Positions 1 to 8,722 of a stretch of DNA of 34,910 nt are shown here, piece after piece; position 1 is the stretch's first letter, and every line of letters starts with the position of its first letter. The notes under the pieces were generated by a model. The model had not been told where the DNA came from and ran no database searches. It saw nothing but the letters and a program-made list of their open reading frames with translations. The position numbers and the translations under genes are program-made. Source of the stretch: DATKXO01 sp035528995 (GTDB taxonomy: Bacteria > Planctomycetota > Phycisphaerae > UBA1845); contig DATKXO010000255.1 in NCBI GenBank assembly GCA_035528995.1, forward strand, positions 1-34,910, in the 5' to 3' direction.

Positions 1-20
1 TTCCCCCGATCCGCCCCCGT

Positions 21-128
21 TTGGCTAAACCCCAAATCCGCGCCGTTTCCCCGATTTTTTTTCCTAAGCCCCTGACCCGCCAAGACTTACGCCAATCCCC
101 AATCCGCGCAGCCCGTTGGCTAAACCCC
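21..128. repeat. Shuffled short direct repeats in non-coding DNA
   Basis: The 13-mer TTGGCTAAACCCC occurs at 21-33 and again at 116-128. A second block, CCCCAAATCCGCGC at 30-43, recurs with one base missing at 97-109. The two blocks are in opposite order in the two places, so the segment looks rearranged rather than simply duplicated. An 8-base T run (55-62) lies between them. No convincing gene is seen in 1-352. Confidence 0.6.
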
Positions 129-225
129 GGTCCGCTTTAGAACCGGCGCGCAACTCGCCCTTTCCCGCCCGCCCGAGCACGTATCGAACACGAAACACCG
201 CGTGCCCACCCCAGCCTCGCCCTCT

Positions 226-274
226 GGCTGATAGCTGACGGCTGAGAGCTGACTGCTGACGGCCGACGGCCAAT
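226..274. repeat. Heptanucleotide tandem repeat (seven units)
   Basis: Seven consecutive 7-base units are read directly: GGCTGAT, AGCTGAC, GGCTGAG, AGCTGAC, TGCTGAC, GGCCGAC, GGCCAAT. The consensus is RGCTGAN, with decay toward the right end. It lies in the upstream region of the flavin reductase-like gene, about 80 bases before its start codon. Function unknown; slippage-generated non-coding repeat is the simplest reading. Confidence 0.75.
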
Positions 275-352
275 CGCCGCCCTGGGCGTTTCTTGCCATT
301 CCCCTCGGTTTCGGCGAACGTGCAACCGCGGCTCACACAGGAGGGCATACCA

Positions 353-913
353 ATGGCACGCGTCGATCTCGATCCGAACGAATGGCTCAATCACCCGGCC
401 CTGGCCCGCGAGACCTACGAGCGGATGACACACGAGGGCATTCTGCTCGCCTCGTTGGACGAGGCCGGCAAGCTCAATCCCATGACCATCGGCTGGGGCC
501 TCTTCGGTCTGATCTGGGGGCGGCCGATGTTCCAGGTCCTGGTCCGACCGTCGCGCCATACCTACGGGTGCATCGAGCGCACCAGAGACTACACGGTCAA
601 CGTGCTGCCCGACGGCCTCAGCGACGTGCCCGCCTTCTGCGGCAGCAAGTCCGGGCGCGATATGGACAAGATGGCCCAATGCGACCTCGCCCCGCTCCCC
701 GGCAAGCACGTCAAGAGCGCCGGCATCGCCCAGGCCAACATCGTCTTCGAGTGCGAGGTCGTCCACTACAACGACGTCCAGCAGCCCACCTTCCCCGAAG
801 AGATCGTGTGGAACTACTACCCCGAGGGCGATTTCCACCGGGTCTACTTCGGCCAGATCATGGCCGTCTCGGTCGACAAGGAGTTCTTCGAGACGATCCG
901 AACGCGCGGCTGA
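353..913 (+). CDS. Flavin reductase family protein (FMN-binding split-barrel)
   Basis: A 186-residue cytosolic protein resembling the flavin reductase-like (DIM6/NTAB) family, which binds FMN and passes electrons from NAD(P)H or acts as an FMN-dependent oxidoreductase. Seen: the N-terminal NPMTIGWG segment followed by RPMFQVLVRPSRHT and the YTVNV strand, the usual order in the FMN-binding barrel; then FCGSKSGRDMDK and a C-terminal DFHRVYFGQI segment. No signal peptide or metal motif. The ATG at 353 is chosen because AGGAGG (339-344) sits 8 bases upstream; an upstream in-frame ATG lacks such a site and would add a non-family extension. The gene stands alone, convergent with the phosphatase gene on the minus strand. 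Substrate and partner cannot be told. Confidence 0.8.
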   Translation: MARVDLDPNEWLNHPALARETYERMTHEGILLASLDEAGKLNPMTIGWGLFGLIWGRPMFQVLVRPSRHTYGCIERTRDYTVNVLPDGLSDVPAFCGSKSGRDMDKMAQCDLAPLPGKHVKSAGIAQANIVFECEVVHYNDVQQPTFPEEIVWNYYPEGDFHRVYFGQIMAVSVDKEFFETIRTRG

Positions 914-969
914 GCGTGCCGGGTAGGCGAGCAGGCTCGGAGTCCGGAGCTAAGCCCGACGGCCTTCGG

Positions 970-2226
970 TCACCGGCGTCGGACGACAATGGCCGTCAGG
1001 TCATCGTTCTGCGGCGTCCCCTCGGCGAAGGCCAGCACCTCCTCGTGGAGCATGCGGATCAGGTCGGCCGACGAGGTTTCCGGATTGGCCCGGGCCAGAT
1101 CGAAGATGCGCTGCGTGCCATAGGCTTCCTTGGCCGGGTTGACCCATTCGAAGAATCCGTCCGTGACCAGCAGCAGCGTGTCGCCGGGCGCCAGGTCAAT
1201 CGGCGCCGGCACGGTGGTGCCCAGTTCGGGCCGCACGCCCATGGGCAGCGTGCTGGCCGGCAGCTCGATGTTGTTCCCGCTGGCAGCCTCGGCCAACAGC
1301 AACGGCCCGTGCCCGGCGCTGACGTACTCGACCCGGTGGGCTTGCGGGTCCAGGATCCCGAAGAAGGTGGTCACGAACCGCCCGGCCGGCATGTCGTGGC
1401 CCAGCAGGGCGTTGGTTCGCTGCATCCCCACCGCCAGGTCATCTGGCGAGATAATGGATGCCCGCAGTAGTGCCCGGCACTCGGAGACACACAGGGCCGG
1501 CCCGATCCCGTGCCCGGTCGCGTCGGCCAGCATCAGCCCCAGCCGCCCGCCCTCCAGCTCGACGAAGTCGTAGCAGTCGCCGCCGGTCTCGTCGGCCGGC
1601 TTGTTCCAACCGGCGATGTCGTACCCGGCCACCTGCGGGTTGGCCTGCGGCAGGAGCGACTGCTGGATCTCACGGGCGACGGCCAGATCGCGCTCCAGCC
1701 GTTGCTTCTCGGCGTACTGCTCGAGGAGCATCTGCCGCTGGACCGCGACCCCGGCCAGCGAACTGAGCGTTACGGCGAGCCCCTCGTCGGCCTTGGTGAA
1801 GCACCCTTGCTTTTTGTTGAGTGCCTGGAGGACTCCGACGACCTTCCCGTCGAACCCCACCAGGCAGAAGGCCAGCAGGTTGCAGGTTCGAAAGCCGGTC
1901 TGCCTGTCCACCTCCGGGTTGAACCGCGGGTCGGCGTAGGCGTCAGGCACGTTGATCACCGCCCGGCTCCGCAGGGCCTCGCCGGCGATCCCGCGATTGG
2001 CCGAGAAGCGGATGTCCCGGGTACCCGTGGCAACCTTACTGCACAGCTCGTTGGCGCAATCATCGTACAGGAAGACAGTTGCGCGCTCACAGTCCAGCAC
2101 TTGCAGGGCCGCCCGCTCGACTTGCTTCAGCAGCGGAACCAGCTCGATGCTGGCCGCCATGTCCTTGGAGACCTCCAGCAGAGCGGAGAGGTCACGGATG
2201 CGGCGCTGTGCGTCAGGTTCGTTCAT
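970..2226 (-). CDS. GAF domain / SpoIIE-type PP2C serine phosphatase
   Basis: About 418 residues. The N-terminal part (roughly 10-165) reads as a GAF sensory domain, with ERATVFLYDD and GIAGEALRSR typical of it. The linker AVAREIQQSLLPQ is the usual coiled segment before a SpoIIE/RsbU phosphatase domain. The catalytic domain shows ETGGDCYDF (metal-binding Asp about 217), LADATGHG, VTDGFFEW and C-terminal NDDLTAIVV, all standard PP2C-like motifs. The family dephosphorylates anti-sigma antagonists or related phosphoserine proteins in partner-switching; no STAS or RsbW-like partner lies nearby. The start at MNEPDAQ (2226) is uncertain because no Shine-Dalgarno site precedes it; the frame stays open upstream to about 2397, but that extension is basic and unlike the family. 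A weak possible promoter is TTGAGC (2404-2399) and TACAAC (2382-2377), 16-base spacer. Confidence 0.88.
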   Translation of the reverse strand: MNEPDAQRRIRDLSALLEVSKDMAASIELVPLLKQVERAALQVLDCERATVFLYDDCANELCSKVATGTRDIRFSANRGIAGEALRSRAVINVPDAYADPRFNPEVDRQTGFRTCNLLAFCLVGFDGKVVGVLQALNKKQGCFTKADEGLAVTLSSLAGVAVQRQMLLEQYAEKQRLERDLAVAREIQQSLLPQANPQVAGYDIAGWNKPADETGGDCYDFVELEGGRLGLMLADATGHGIGPALCVSECRALLRASIISPDDLAVGMQRTNALLGHDMPAGRFVTTFFGILDPQAHRVEYVSAGHGPLLLAEAASGNNIELPASTLPMGVRPELGTTVPAPIDLAPGDTLLLVTDGFFEWVNPAKEAYGTQRIFDLARANPETSSADLIRMLHEEVLAFAEGTPQNDDLTAIVVRRR

Positions 2227-2359
2227 GCGCGGGCAGAATCGCACGTCAGGAGGTCTGACGCAAGTGCGAGCGCCGCCGAAGATTGTCACTGGTGTCCGGG
2301 GTTGCCCTGGCGGACTGGGAGCTTTGTGACTTTTTTTCCGGCGGCGGGCGGGTTTTGCT

Positions 2360-2443
2360 TGCTTCCTGGCGCCGTTGTTGTATGAAACACATAGCAAGGC
2401 TCAATCCCGCCATAGCATGGAGGGTATTGGGGGCCAGGAAGCA
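2360..2443. repeat. Long-range 11-bp perfect inverted repeat
   Basis: TGCTTCCTGGC at 2360-2370 is the exact reverse complement of GCCAGGAAGCA at 2433-2443, bracketing 62 bases. It lies in the 530-base divergent gap (2227-2756) between the phosphatase gene and the small unknown gene. Apart from a weak minus-strand promoter candidate inside it, nothing else convincing is seen in that gap. It could be a structured leader, an operator or a decayed element end. Confidence 0.5.
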
Positions 2444-2733
2444 GGGCGGCGTCAGATCTGCCTGCTGGCTTGCAGGGGAGGAGTCCTCGGAGGGCGGCCT
2501 CGAACTCGCGTCTGAAATCGGTACAGAACAGCACTCTCAATGTCCCTGAGGGCGCGGTACTGTAGGCATATCGGTGTAGCTGGGTCCCTCCGGCTGACAT
2601 CGTGGGGTGTCGGCGGAACAAGAAGACCCACCTCCGTCCGCGCGATGAGCGGGGCGGACGTTTTCAGGGCCGGAGAAACGGCGGAGGGGAAGGGAGGTCC
2701 TGGAGGCAGTCGGCTTCGTGCGCCGCGCGGCTT

Positions 2734-2753
2734 GGATCACAAGGAGGTGAACC
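2734..2753 (+). promoter_or_regulatory. Ribosome binding site inside a small hairpin
   Basis: AAGGAGGTGA at 2741-2750 is a near-perfect anti-16S match 6 bases before the ATG at 2757. GGATCAC (2734-2740) and GTGAACC (2747-2753) can pair with one A-A mismatch, placing AAGGAG in a six-base loop. This fixes the start of the downstream gene and could tune its translation. Confidence 0.5.
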
Positions 2754-2756
2754 CTG

Positions 2757-3167
2757 ATGGCCGGCGAATCTCTTTTCGGCTTTCCGGACAGCGGTCCGGC
2801 AGCCGCAACCAACACGCCATTCTATCTGTTCGGGGGCGATGGGCGCTACATCGTGCGCAGCCGCATCCGCTGGGTCGCGGACAACTGCATCTATGTCGTT
2901 GCACCGCTGGGGACGGCCACCGCCATCAAGCAGCGCTGGCAGGCCAGCGCGTTCTATCCCGCGGACCCGGACGAGCAGGGTCGCCGGCGCCACGTCAACG
3001 TGGAGTTGATCTCGGCCGAGGCCTTGCTGGGCTCCGACAGCGGGAATGAGGGCCTGCTGCTCCGTATCGCCCCTGCTGACGAGAAGGCATCGGCACCCTT
3101 GATCATGCATCCCGCGGTGACCGCTTCGAATCTGGCGGCCGCATCGTCAGCGACCGCCGGGGTCTGA
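2757..3167 (+). CDS. Hypothetical protein, 136 aa
   Basis: Not recognised. A 136-residue soluble protein without signal peptide or membrane span. The N-terminus is Gly/Ala/Pro-rich (FGFPDSGPAAATNTPFYLFG), the middle has alternating hydrophobic residues suggesting beta strands (YIVRSRIRWV, CIYVVAPLG), and the C-terminal 20 residues are Ala/Ser-rich and probably disordered. The start is secure from the very strong Shine-Dalgarno sequence 6-7 bases upstream. It lies alone, 113 bases before the glycosyltransferase gene and on the same strand. GC-rich codon use is like its neighbours, and the strong ribosome site argues for a real gene. Confidence 0.65.
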   Translation: MAGESLFGFPDSGPAAATNTPFYLFGGDGRYIVRSRIRWVADNCIYVVAPLGTATAIKQRWQASAFYPADPDEQGRRRHVNVELISAEALLGSDSGNEGLLLRIAPADEKASAPLIMHPAVTASNLAAASSATAGV

Positions 3168-3280
3168 CACTGGGACGAACCCGAAGTCCGGGGCGCCCGG
3201 TTGGCCGCGGCGGTGAATCGCTGCACCCACCCCAGGCCCGCCGGGGCGAGGCACTCCGAGCAACCAACGGGGATCCGACA

Positions 3281-4456
3281 ATGCGCATCGCCCTATTCTC
3301 CTGGGAAACGCTTCACTCGATCCCGGTCGGCGGGGTGGCCGCTCACGTCAGCGGCCTCTCGGCGGCCCTGTGCGATCGTGGGCATGAGGTCCATGTCTTC
3401 ACCCGCCAGGCCCCGGGCCAGGCCACCTACGAGAACGTCGGCGGCATCCACTACCACCGCTGTCCGTACGAGGCACACCCCGACTTCGTCGTGGACATCC
3501 AGCGCATGTGCGACAGTTTCGTGTGGCACTTCGGAGAGACGGAGGCCTTCCTCAACGACGGCGGATTCAACGTCGTCCACGGGCATGACTGGCTCTGCGC
3601 CCACGCCCTGGTCCAAGCCAAGAACACGCACCGCAAGCCTGTCGTAATGACGGTGCATTCGACGGAGTATGGCCGGTGCGGTAACACGCACTGCGGCGGC
3701 CGGAGCGAGCAGATCGCTCATCTGGAGTGGGAGGGGACGTATGTGGCCGATCAGGTCATCTGCGTTTCGGAGGCCCTGCGGGAAGAGGCGCGGGAGATCT
3801 ACCAGGTCCCGGCCGAGAAGATGACCGCGGTGCACAACGGGGTGAACGCGGCTCGGTACAACGGCGAAGTGGACGCCGCCTGCGTGCGAGCCAAGTGCGG
3901 CGTCGGCCAGCGCGATCCCATGGTGCTGTTTGTGGGCCGCCTGGCCTGGCAAAAGGGCCCGGACATTCTGCTGGCCGCGATTCCCGGTCTGCTGCAGGAG
4001 CGCCCGCAGGCGAAGTTCGTGTTCGTCGGCGACGGCGAGATGCGCGGCGACCTGGAACGGGACGCCCGGCAGATGGGCCTGGGGCAAGCCACGCGCTTCC
4101 TCGGTTACCGAAACGGCAGCGCGTTGGTCAACCTGTTCAAGAGCGCCGACGTGGTCTGCGTGCCCAGCCGAAACGAGCCGTTCGGCATCGTTATTCTCGA
4201 GTCCTGGAGTGCGGGCAAGCCCGTGGTGGCCACCCGCAACGGTGGCCCGGCCGAGTTCGTCAGCCACGGCTACGACGGACTGGTCGTTCGAGACGACAGC
4301 CCCTCGGTGGGCTGGGGGCTGGGGACCACCTGTTCCGATTTCGAGCACGCCCGTTGGATGGGTCGCAACGGCCGCAGCACGGTCCAATCGCGCTTCACAT
4401 GGAACACGATCGCCGCCCGAACGGAGCGGGTCTATCAAGCCGCCTGGCACCGATGA
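3281..4456 (+). CDS. GT4-family glycosyltransferase, glycogen synthase-like
   Basis: A 391-residue retaining glycosyltransferase of the GT-B fold. The N-terminus, ALFSWETLHSIPVGGVAAHV, is like glucan-synthase-type GT4 enzymes, with the glycine-rich acceptor loop. The C-terminal half has the nucleotide-sugar-binding residues GRLAWQKGPD (Arg220, Lys225) and the E-x7-E motif in NEPFGIVILE (Glu299, Glu307). GGGGA at 3269-3273 precedes the ATG at 3281 by 7 bases. It is followed on the same strand by a GT35 alpha-glucan phosphorylase and a GH15 hydrolase, so the inferred role is chain elongation of an intracellular alpha-1,4-glucan from ADP- or UDP-glucose. GT4 enzymes also make other sugars, so the donor and product are inference from context. 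Confidence 0.85.
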   Translation: MRIALFSWETLHSIPVGGVAAHVSGLSAALCDRGHEVHVFTRQAPGQATYENVGGIHYHRCPYEAHPDFVVDIQRMCDSFVWHFGETEAFLNDGGFNVVHGHDWLCAHALVQAKNTHRKPVVMTVHSTEYGRCGNTHCGGRSEQIAHLEWEGTYVADQVICVSEALREEAREIYQVPAEKMTAVHNGVNAARYNGEVDAACVRAKCGVGQRDPMVLFVGRLAWQKGPDILLAAIPGLLQERPQAKFVFVGDGEMRGDLERDARQMGLGQATRFLGYRNGSALVNLFKSADVVCVPSRNEPFGIVILESWSAGKPVVATRNGGPAEFVSHGYDGLVVRDDSPSVGWGLGTTCSDFEHARWMGRNGRSTVQSRFTWNTIAARTERVYQAAWHR

Positions 4457-4543
4457 CGGCGCCCGATGCAGGTCCTCCGGGTGGCCGGGCGGTTCCGCGG
4501 CAGGGTCAAGCGCCGCCACCGCGGGCGGTCACCGGTCCACCCG

Positions 4544-4571
4544 TTGCACTACACGCCAAAACCGTTACTGT
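4544..4571 (+). promoter_or_regulatory. Possible promoter before the phosphorylase gene
   Basis: TTGCAC (4544-4549) and TACTGT (4566-4571) are separated by 16 bases in the 189-base gap between the glycosyltransferase and phosphorylase genes. Only moderate matches to sigma-70 hexamers. If real, the phosphorylase/GH15 pair could be transcribed apart from the synthase gene. Confidence 0.25.
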
Positions 4572-4645
4572 TTGCTGCGCCGGATCGGCCGCACTGGGGC
4601 AGCCGGTAGGCGGATGACTCCTGGACAGCCTGGGGAACAGCGTTG

Positions 4646-6814
4646 ATGCCCGATATGCAAACTCCCTTTCAGAAGCTTGAGCACATAAGTCGCAACCTGT
4701 GGTGGTGCTGGCACCCCGAGGTGGTGGAGGTTTTTCGCGAGCTGAACATGGAGCTATGGCGAGAGGTGAACCACAACCCGGTGGTTTTCCTGCAGCGCAC
4801 CGGGGCCGAACGACTGGATGAGGCGGTTCGCAAGAAGCGGCTGGTCCGCAAAGTGGACGAAGCCCTGGCCCACCTGGAGCACTATTGCACCAGCGAGGGC
4901 GCCTGGGCCCTGCGGCGCGCCTCCAGGCTGCGCGTCTGGCCGGTGGCCTACTTCTCGGCCGAGTTCGGCGTCCACGAGAGCATTCCCACCTACGCCGGCG
5001 GGCTGGGGCTGCTGGCCGGCGACCATCTCAAGAGCTGCTCGGACCTCGGCATTCCCATCGTGGGCGTGGGCCTGCTGTACACGCACGGGTACTTCCACCA
5101 GCAGCTCGATGCGACCGGCATGCAGCAGGAGATCTACCATCCTCTGGAGATGAACAACCTGCCGTTGGAGGCGGTCACCAACGCCGACAGCAACGGACGC
5201 TTGCTGATCGACGTACCGGTGGAGAACCGCCAGCTGAAGGTCCAGGTCTGGCGGGTGCGTGTGGGACGGGTCGACCTGTATCTGCTGGACAGCAATGTAG
5301 AGGAGAACACCGAGAAGGACCGCATGCTCACCGGGCACCTGTACGCCAGCGACCACGACACACGGATCCAGCAGGAGATCATCCTCGGGGTTGGCGGTGT
5401 GCGTGCTCTGGCGGCGGTCCAGCGGATGCCCGGGGCCCTGCACCTCAACGAAGGGCATTGCGCCTTCGCCCTGTTGGAAATGATCCGTCTGAGAATGGTC
5501 TGGGAGGGCGTCTCCTTCGACGATGCCCGGGCCCACGTCGGGCGTCGGTCGGTGTTCACCACGCACACGCCGGTACCGGCGGGCCACGACCAGTTCGCTC
5601 CCGCTCAGGTGGAGCGCTACCTGGGTCAGACCCGGGGCGGTCTGGGCCTGTCGCCGCACGAGCTCCTGTCCCTGGGGCGGGTGTCACCGAACGACGAGCA
5701 CGAACCCTTCTGCATGACCACCCTGGCTCTACGCGTCTGTCACCGGGCCAACGGCGTGTCGGCCCTGCACGGGCGTGTGGCCCGGAACATGTGGCGGCCA
5801 CTGTGGAGTATGCGCGACGAGCAGGAAGTGCCCATCGGACACATCACCAACGGGGTGCATGCGCCAACCTGGCTGGCCCCGGCCATGCACCGCCTGTACG
5901 ACAAATACCTCGGCGACTCCTGGCAGAAGAACATGACCGAGCCGCCGGTCTGGGACGGCATCGCGGACGTGCCCGACGAGGAGCTGTGGGATATCCACCT
6001 GCGACTGAAGGCCAGGCTGATCGACTTCGCCCGGCGTCGTACGGGGCGCGAGGGGCGGCGCCGCGCCGAACCGGCCCAAGAGGTGAGGGCGGCGGAGAAG
6101 CTGCTCGATCCCGAGGCCCTGACCATCGGGTTCGCCCGCCGGTTCGCCACCTACAAACGGGCCGACCTGATCTTCAGCGACCTGGAGCGTCTGCTGAAGC
6201 TGATCACCGACGCAAAACGACCGGTGCAGCTGATTTTCGCGGGCAAGGCGCACCCGGCCAACGAGCTGGGCAAGAAGTGCATTCAGAAGCTGTTCAACTA
6301 CGTCCGTGACCCGCGGTTCCTGGGGCGGCTGGTGTACATCGAGGACTACGACATCAACGTGGGGCGGCACCTGGTGCAGGGCGTCGATCTGTGGCTGAAC
6401 AACCCCGTGCGCCCGCTGGAGGCCAGCGGCACCAGCGGGCAGAAGGTGCTGCTCAACGGGGGGCTCAATTGCTCCATCCTCGACGGCTGGTGGTCCGAGG
6501 CCTACGACGGGCAGAACGGCTTCGCCATCGGATATGGCGGCAACCACCCCGACGTCGAGGAGCAGACCCGTCGCGACGCCGCCAATCTGTATAACGTCCT
6601 CGAAAAGGAGGTCGTGCCCATGTTCTTCGAGCGGGACGAGCACGGAATCCCGCGCCGCTGGGTGCGGCGGCTCAAGTGGGCCATCCTCAGTCTCGGCTGG
6701 CGGTTCAACGCCGACCGCATGGTCCTGGATTATTTCCGTGAGTGCTACCTGCCCGCCGCCGGGGCCAGTCCTTGCGATTTCAGGCGCTACCGGGCACGCA
6801 GAGATCCCCTTTAG
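4646..6814 (+). CDS. glgP: Alpha-glucan (glycogen/maltodextrin) phosphorylase, GT35
   Basis: A 722-residue cytosolic PLP enzyme that releases glucose-1-phosphate from alpha-1,4-glucans. It resembles the shorter GlgP type of bacteria and archaea: N-terminal NLWWCWHPE, then PVAYFSAEFGVHESIPTYAGGL, LHLNEGHCAFA, THTPVPAGHDQF and FARRFATYKRADL. The PLP lysine is inferred as Lys600 in EASGTSGQKVLLNGG. The ATG at 4646 directly follows an in-frame TTG at 4643; a GGGGAA stretch about ten bases upstream is a weak ribosome site. The next gene starts 21 bases after the stop, so the two are probably co-transcribed. It pairs with the upstream synthase-like enzyme as the breakdown arm of glucan storage. Confidence 0.93.
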   Translation: MPDMQTPFQKLEHISRNLWWCWHPEVVEVFRELNMELWREVNHNPVVFLQRTGAERLDEAVRKKRLVRKVDEALAHLEHYCTSEGAWALRRASRLRVWPVAYFSAEFGVHESIPTYAGGLGLLAGDHLKSCSDLGIPIVGVGLLYTHGYFHQQLDATGMQQEIYHPLEMNNLPLEAVTNADSNGRLLIDVPVENRQLKVQVWRVRVGRVDLYLLDSNVEENTEKDRMLTGHLYASDHDTRIQQEIILGVGGVRALAAVQRMPGALHLNEGHCAFALLEMIRLRMVWEGVSFDDARAHVGRRSVFTTHTPVPAGHDQFAPAQVERYLGQTRGGLGLSPHELLSLGRVSPNDEHEPFCMTTLALRVCHRANGVSALHGRVARNMWRPLWSMRDEQEVPIGHITNGVHAPTWLAPAMHRLYDKYLGDSWQKNMTEPPVWDGIADVPDEELWDIHLRLKARLIDFARRRTGREGRRRAEPAQEVRAAEKLLDPEALTIGFARRFATYKRADLIFSDLERLLKLITDAKRPVQLIFAGKAHPANELGKKCIQKLFNYVRDPRFLGRLVYIEDYDINVGRHLVQGVDLWLNNPVRPLEASGTSGQKVLLNGGLNCSILDGWWSEAYDGQNGFAIGYGGNHPDVEEQTRRDAANLYNVLEKEVVPMFFERDEHGIPRRWVRRLKWAILSLGWRFNADRMVLDYFRECYLPAAGASPCDFRRYRARRDPL

Positions 6815-6835
6815 TCCCGACAAGGCGCGATCGAC

Positions 6836-8722
6836 ATGTATCTGCCCACGGCCGCGACCGGTAACTCGCTCTCTCTGGCCACCTTCGGCGCCGCCGGCGA
6901 GATCATGGGCTTCTTCTATCCCCACCTGGATTTCGCCCAGAACGTGCGGGAGGGCATGCTGGCGGTGCACCTCCACGACTGGGGAGAGAACGCCTTCCTG
7001 TGGTGTTTCGCCGACCGGTTCGAGCGTTCTCAGCATTTCAGGCCCGGGACCAATATTCTGGTGACCAACCTGCGTCACCGGGACTGCGACCTGACGGTTG
7101 AGCTGACCGACCTGCTGCCCCCCGACGAGCACGCTTTGGTGCGGCGCATCGCCATCCTGCGCGGTCAGGGCGCCCCGCGGCTGACGGTGATGCACTATTT
7201 CAATCTCTCGCTGGGTGACGTGGACCGGCGCAACGCGGTCCACTACCTGCCGCAGCAGCGCACGATCGTGCAGCAGTTCCGCGACGTGTCGCTGGCCCTG
7301 GCCGCCAGCTGGGACTTCGGCCTGCACACCGGGACCGTGCAACCGGGCGGCGGCTCGGCGACCAAGGAGGCCATGGCCCACGGGCATCTGGCCGGGCCCG
7401 ACCAGTGCATGGGTGACGTGGACTTCGGCGTGGCGCTGTCGGCCGATGACGAGCCCCGATGGGAGGTGGTTCTGGTTCTGGCCGGCGCGCGGGAACGTGC
7501 CCAGGCCGGTGACGACGCCCGCCGCCTGGCGGATATCCCCTTCGAACAACACGAACGCGGAGCCGGCGAGCGCTGTCACTCGATTCTGTCACGGGCGGCG
7601 CGGGACGTCCCGCCGGATTGGACCGAAGCCTACGACCGCGCGGTGCTGGTGCTGCACGATCTGTTCGACGCCGAGACGGGGACGTTCATCGCCGCCCCCG
7701 AGTTCGATCCGTATTACTCACACTCGGGAGGTTACGGTTACTGCTGGCCGCGCGACGCGGCCGTCAGCGCCATGACCGCGGCCCGGATCGGCTTTCCGGA
7801 GATGGCGGAGGCCTTCTTCGACTGGTGCCGGCGATCGCAACTGGACGACGGGCATTGGTTCCAGCGCTATTGGACCGACGCCTCGGAGGCACCGTCGTGG
7901 TGCGTGCGTGAAAACGAAATCCAGCTCGACCAGACGTGTGCCGTTCTCCACGCCGCGAGCCTGTTCGCCGACCTGCTGGGTGAGGGGCGCTCGGGTTTCA
8001 TCGAGCAGTTCCGCGAAACGGCCCGCCGGGCGGCCGATGCGATCATCGCTCATATTGGTGAGGACGGCCTGCACCGCCAGTCCGCCGACCTGTGGGAGGG
8101 CAGTTGGGGCTCGTTCGCCTATACGCAGGCCGCAATGGTGGCCGCCCTCCGCGAGGGCCATCGCGTCTTCGACACGCCGACGCCGGACCTGGAGCGCGTG
8201 CGGCGTGTTCTGTTCGATCGATTCTGGAATCCCGACCGCCGCTGCTGGGCCAAGCGGATCGACAGCGAGGGACACGTCGAAACCACGCTGGATTCGTCCT
8301 GCCTGGGCCTGATCGAGCCTTGGGGCGTGCTGGACCCGGCCGACCCTCACGACCGCGACCTGGCCACCCAAACCCTCGACACGCTGACCGAGCATCTGAG
8401 CGTCGATGTCAAAGGTGGTCGGGCCCTGCTGCGCTTCGAGAACGAGTCGTACATGGGTGGGGCGGCGGGCTGCGTCAACACGCTCTGGGCGGCCTTGTGC
8501 CGCCTGCGGCTGGCGGCCGTCCTGGAGGGCGACTCACGTGCGTGGCAGATCGATACCGCCCGCGGGCTGGTGGCCACGGCCCTGGCCAACACGAATCCCA
8601 CCGGCCAACTGCCGGAACTGATCCCCAGGGTCGACGCCGCCTACTGGGCCGCCCCCCACGGGTGGGCCTCGTCACTGTTCATCGAGTGCATGCTGGCGCT
8701 GCAGTCGCTCGGTTCATCCTGA
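6836..8722 (+). CDS. GH15 glucoamylase / glucodextranase-like hydrolase
   Basis: A 628-residue inverting glycoside hydrolase with an N-terminal beta-sandwich region (about 1-250) and a C-terminal (alpha/alpha)6 barrel (about 265-628). The barrel shows GYGYCWPRDAA, then DLWEGSWGSFAYTQAA with the presumed general acid Glu421, and TGQLPELIP with the presumed general base Glu594, matching the two glutamates of family GH15. No signal peptide, so it probably acts in the cytoplasm on the non-reducing ends of glucan or maltodextrin. AAGG (6822-6825) precedes the ATG. It lies 21 bases after the phosphorylase gene; together they would yield glucose and glucose-1-phosphate from one polymer. Related GH15 members act on trehalose or isomaltose, so the exact linkage is open. 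Confidence 0.88.
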   Translation: MYLPTAATGNSLSLATFGAAGEIMGFFYPHLDFAQNVREGMLAVHLHDWGENAFLWCFADRFERSQHFRPGTNILVTNLRHRDCDLTVELTDLLPPDEHALVRRIAILRGQGAPRLTVMHYFNLSLGDVDRRNAVHYLPQQRTIVQQFRDVSLALAASWDFGLHTGTVQPGGGSATKEAMAHGHLAGPDQCMGDVDFGVALSADDEPRWEVVLVLAGARERAQAGDDARRLADIPFEQHERGAGERCHSILSRAARDVPPDWTEAYDRAVLVLHDLFDAETGTFIAAPEFDPYYSHSGGYGYCWPRDAAVSAMTAARIGFPEMAEAFFDWCRRSQLDDGHWFQRYWTDASEAPSWCVRENEIQLDQTCAVLHAASLFADLLGEGRSGFIEQFRETARRAADAIIAHIGEDGLHRQSADLWEGSWGSFAYTQAAMVAALREGHRVFDTPTPDLERVRRVLFDRFWNPDRRCWAKRIDSEGHVETTLDSSCLGLIEPWGVLDPADPHDRDLATQTLDTLTEHLSVDVKGGRALLRFENESYMGGAAGCVNTLWAALCRLRLAAVLEGDSRAWQIDTARGLVATALANTNPTGQLPELIPRVDAAYWAAPHGWASSLFIECMLALQSLGSS

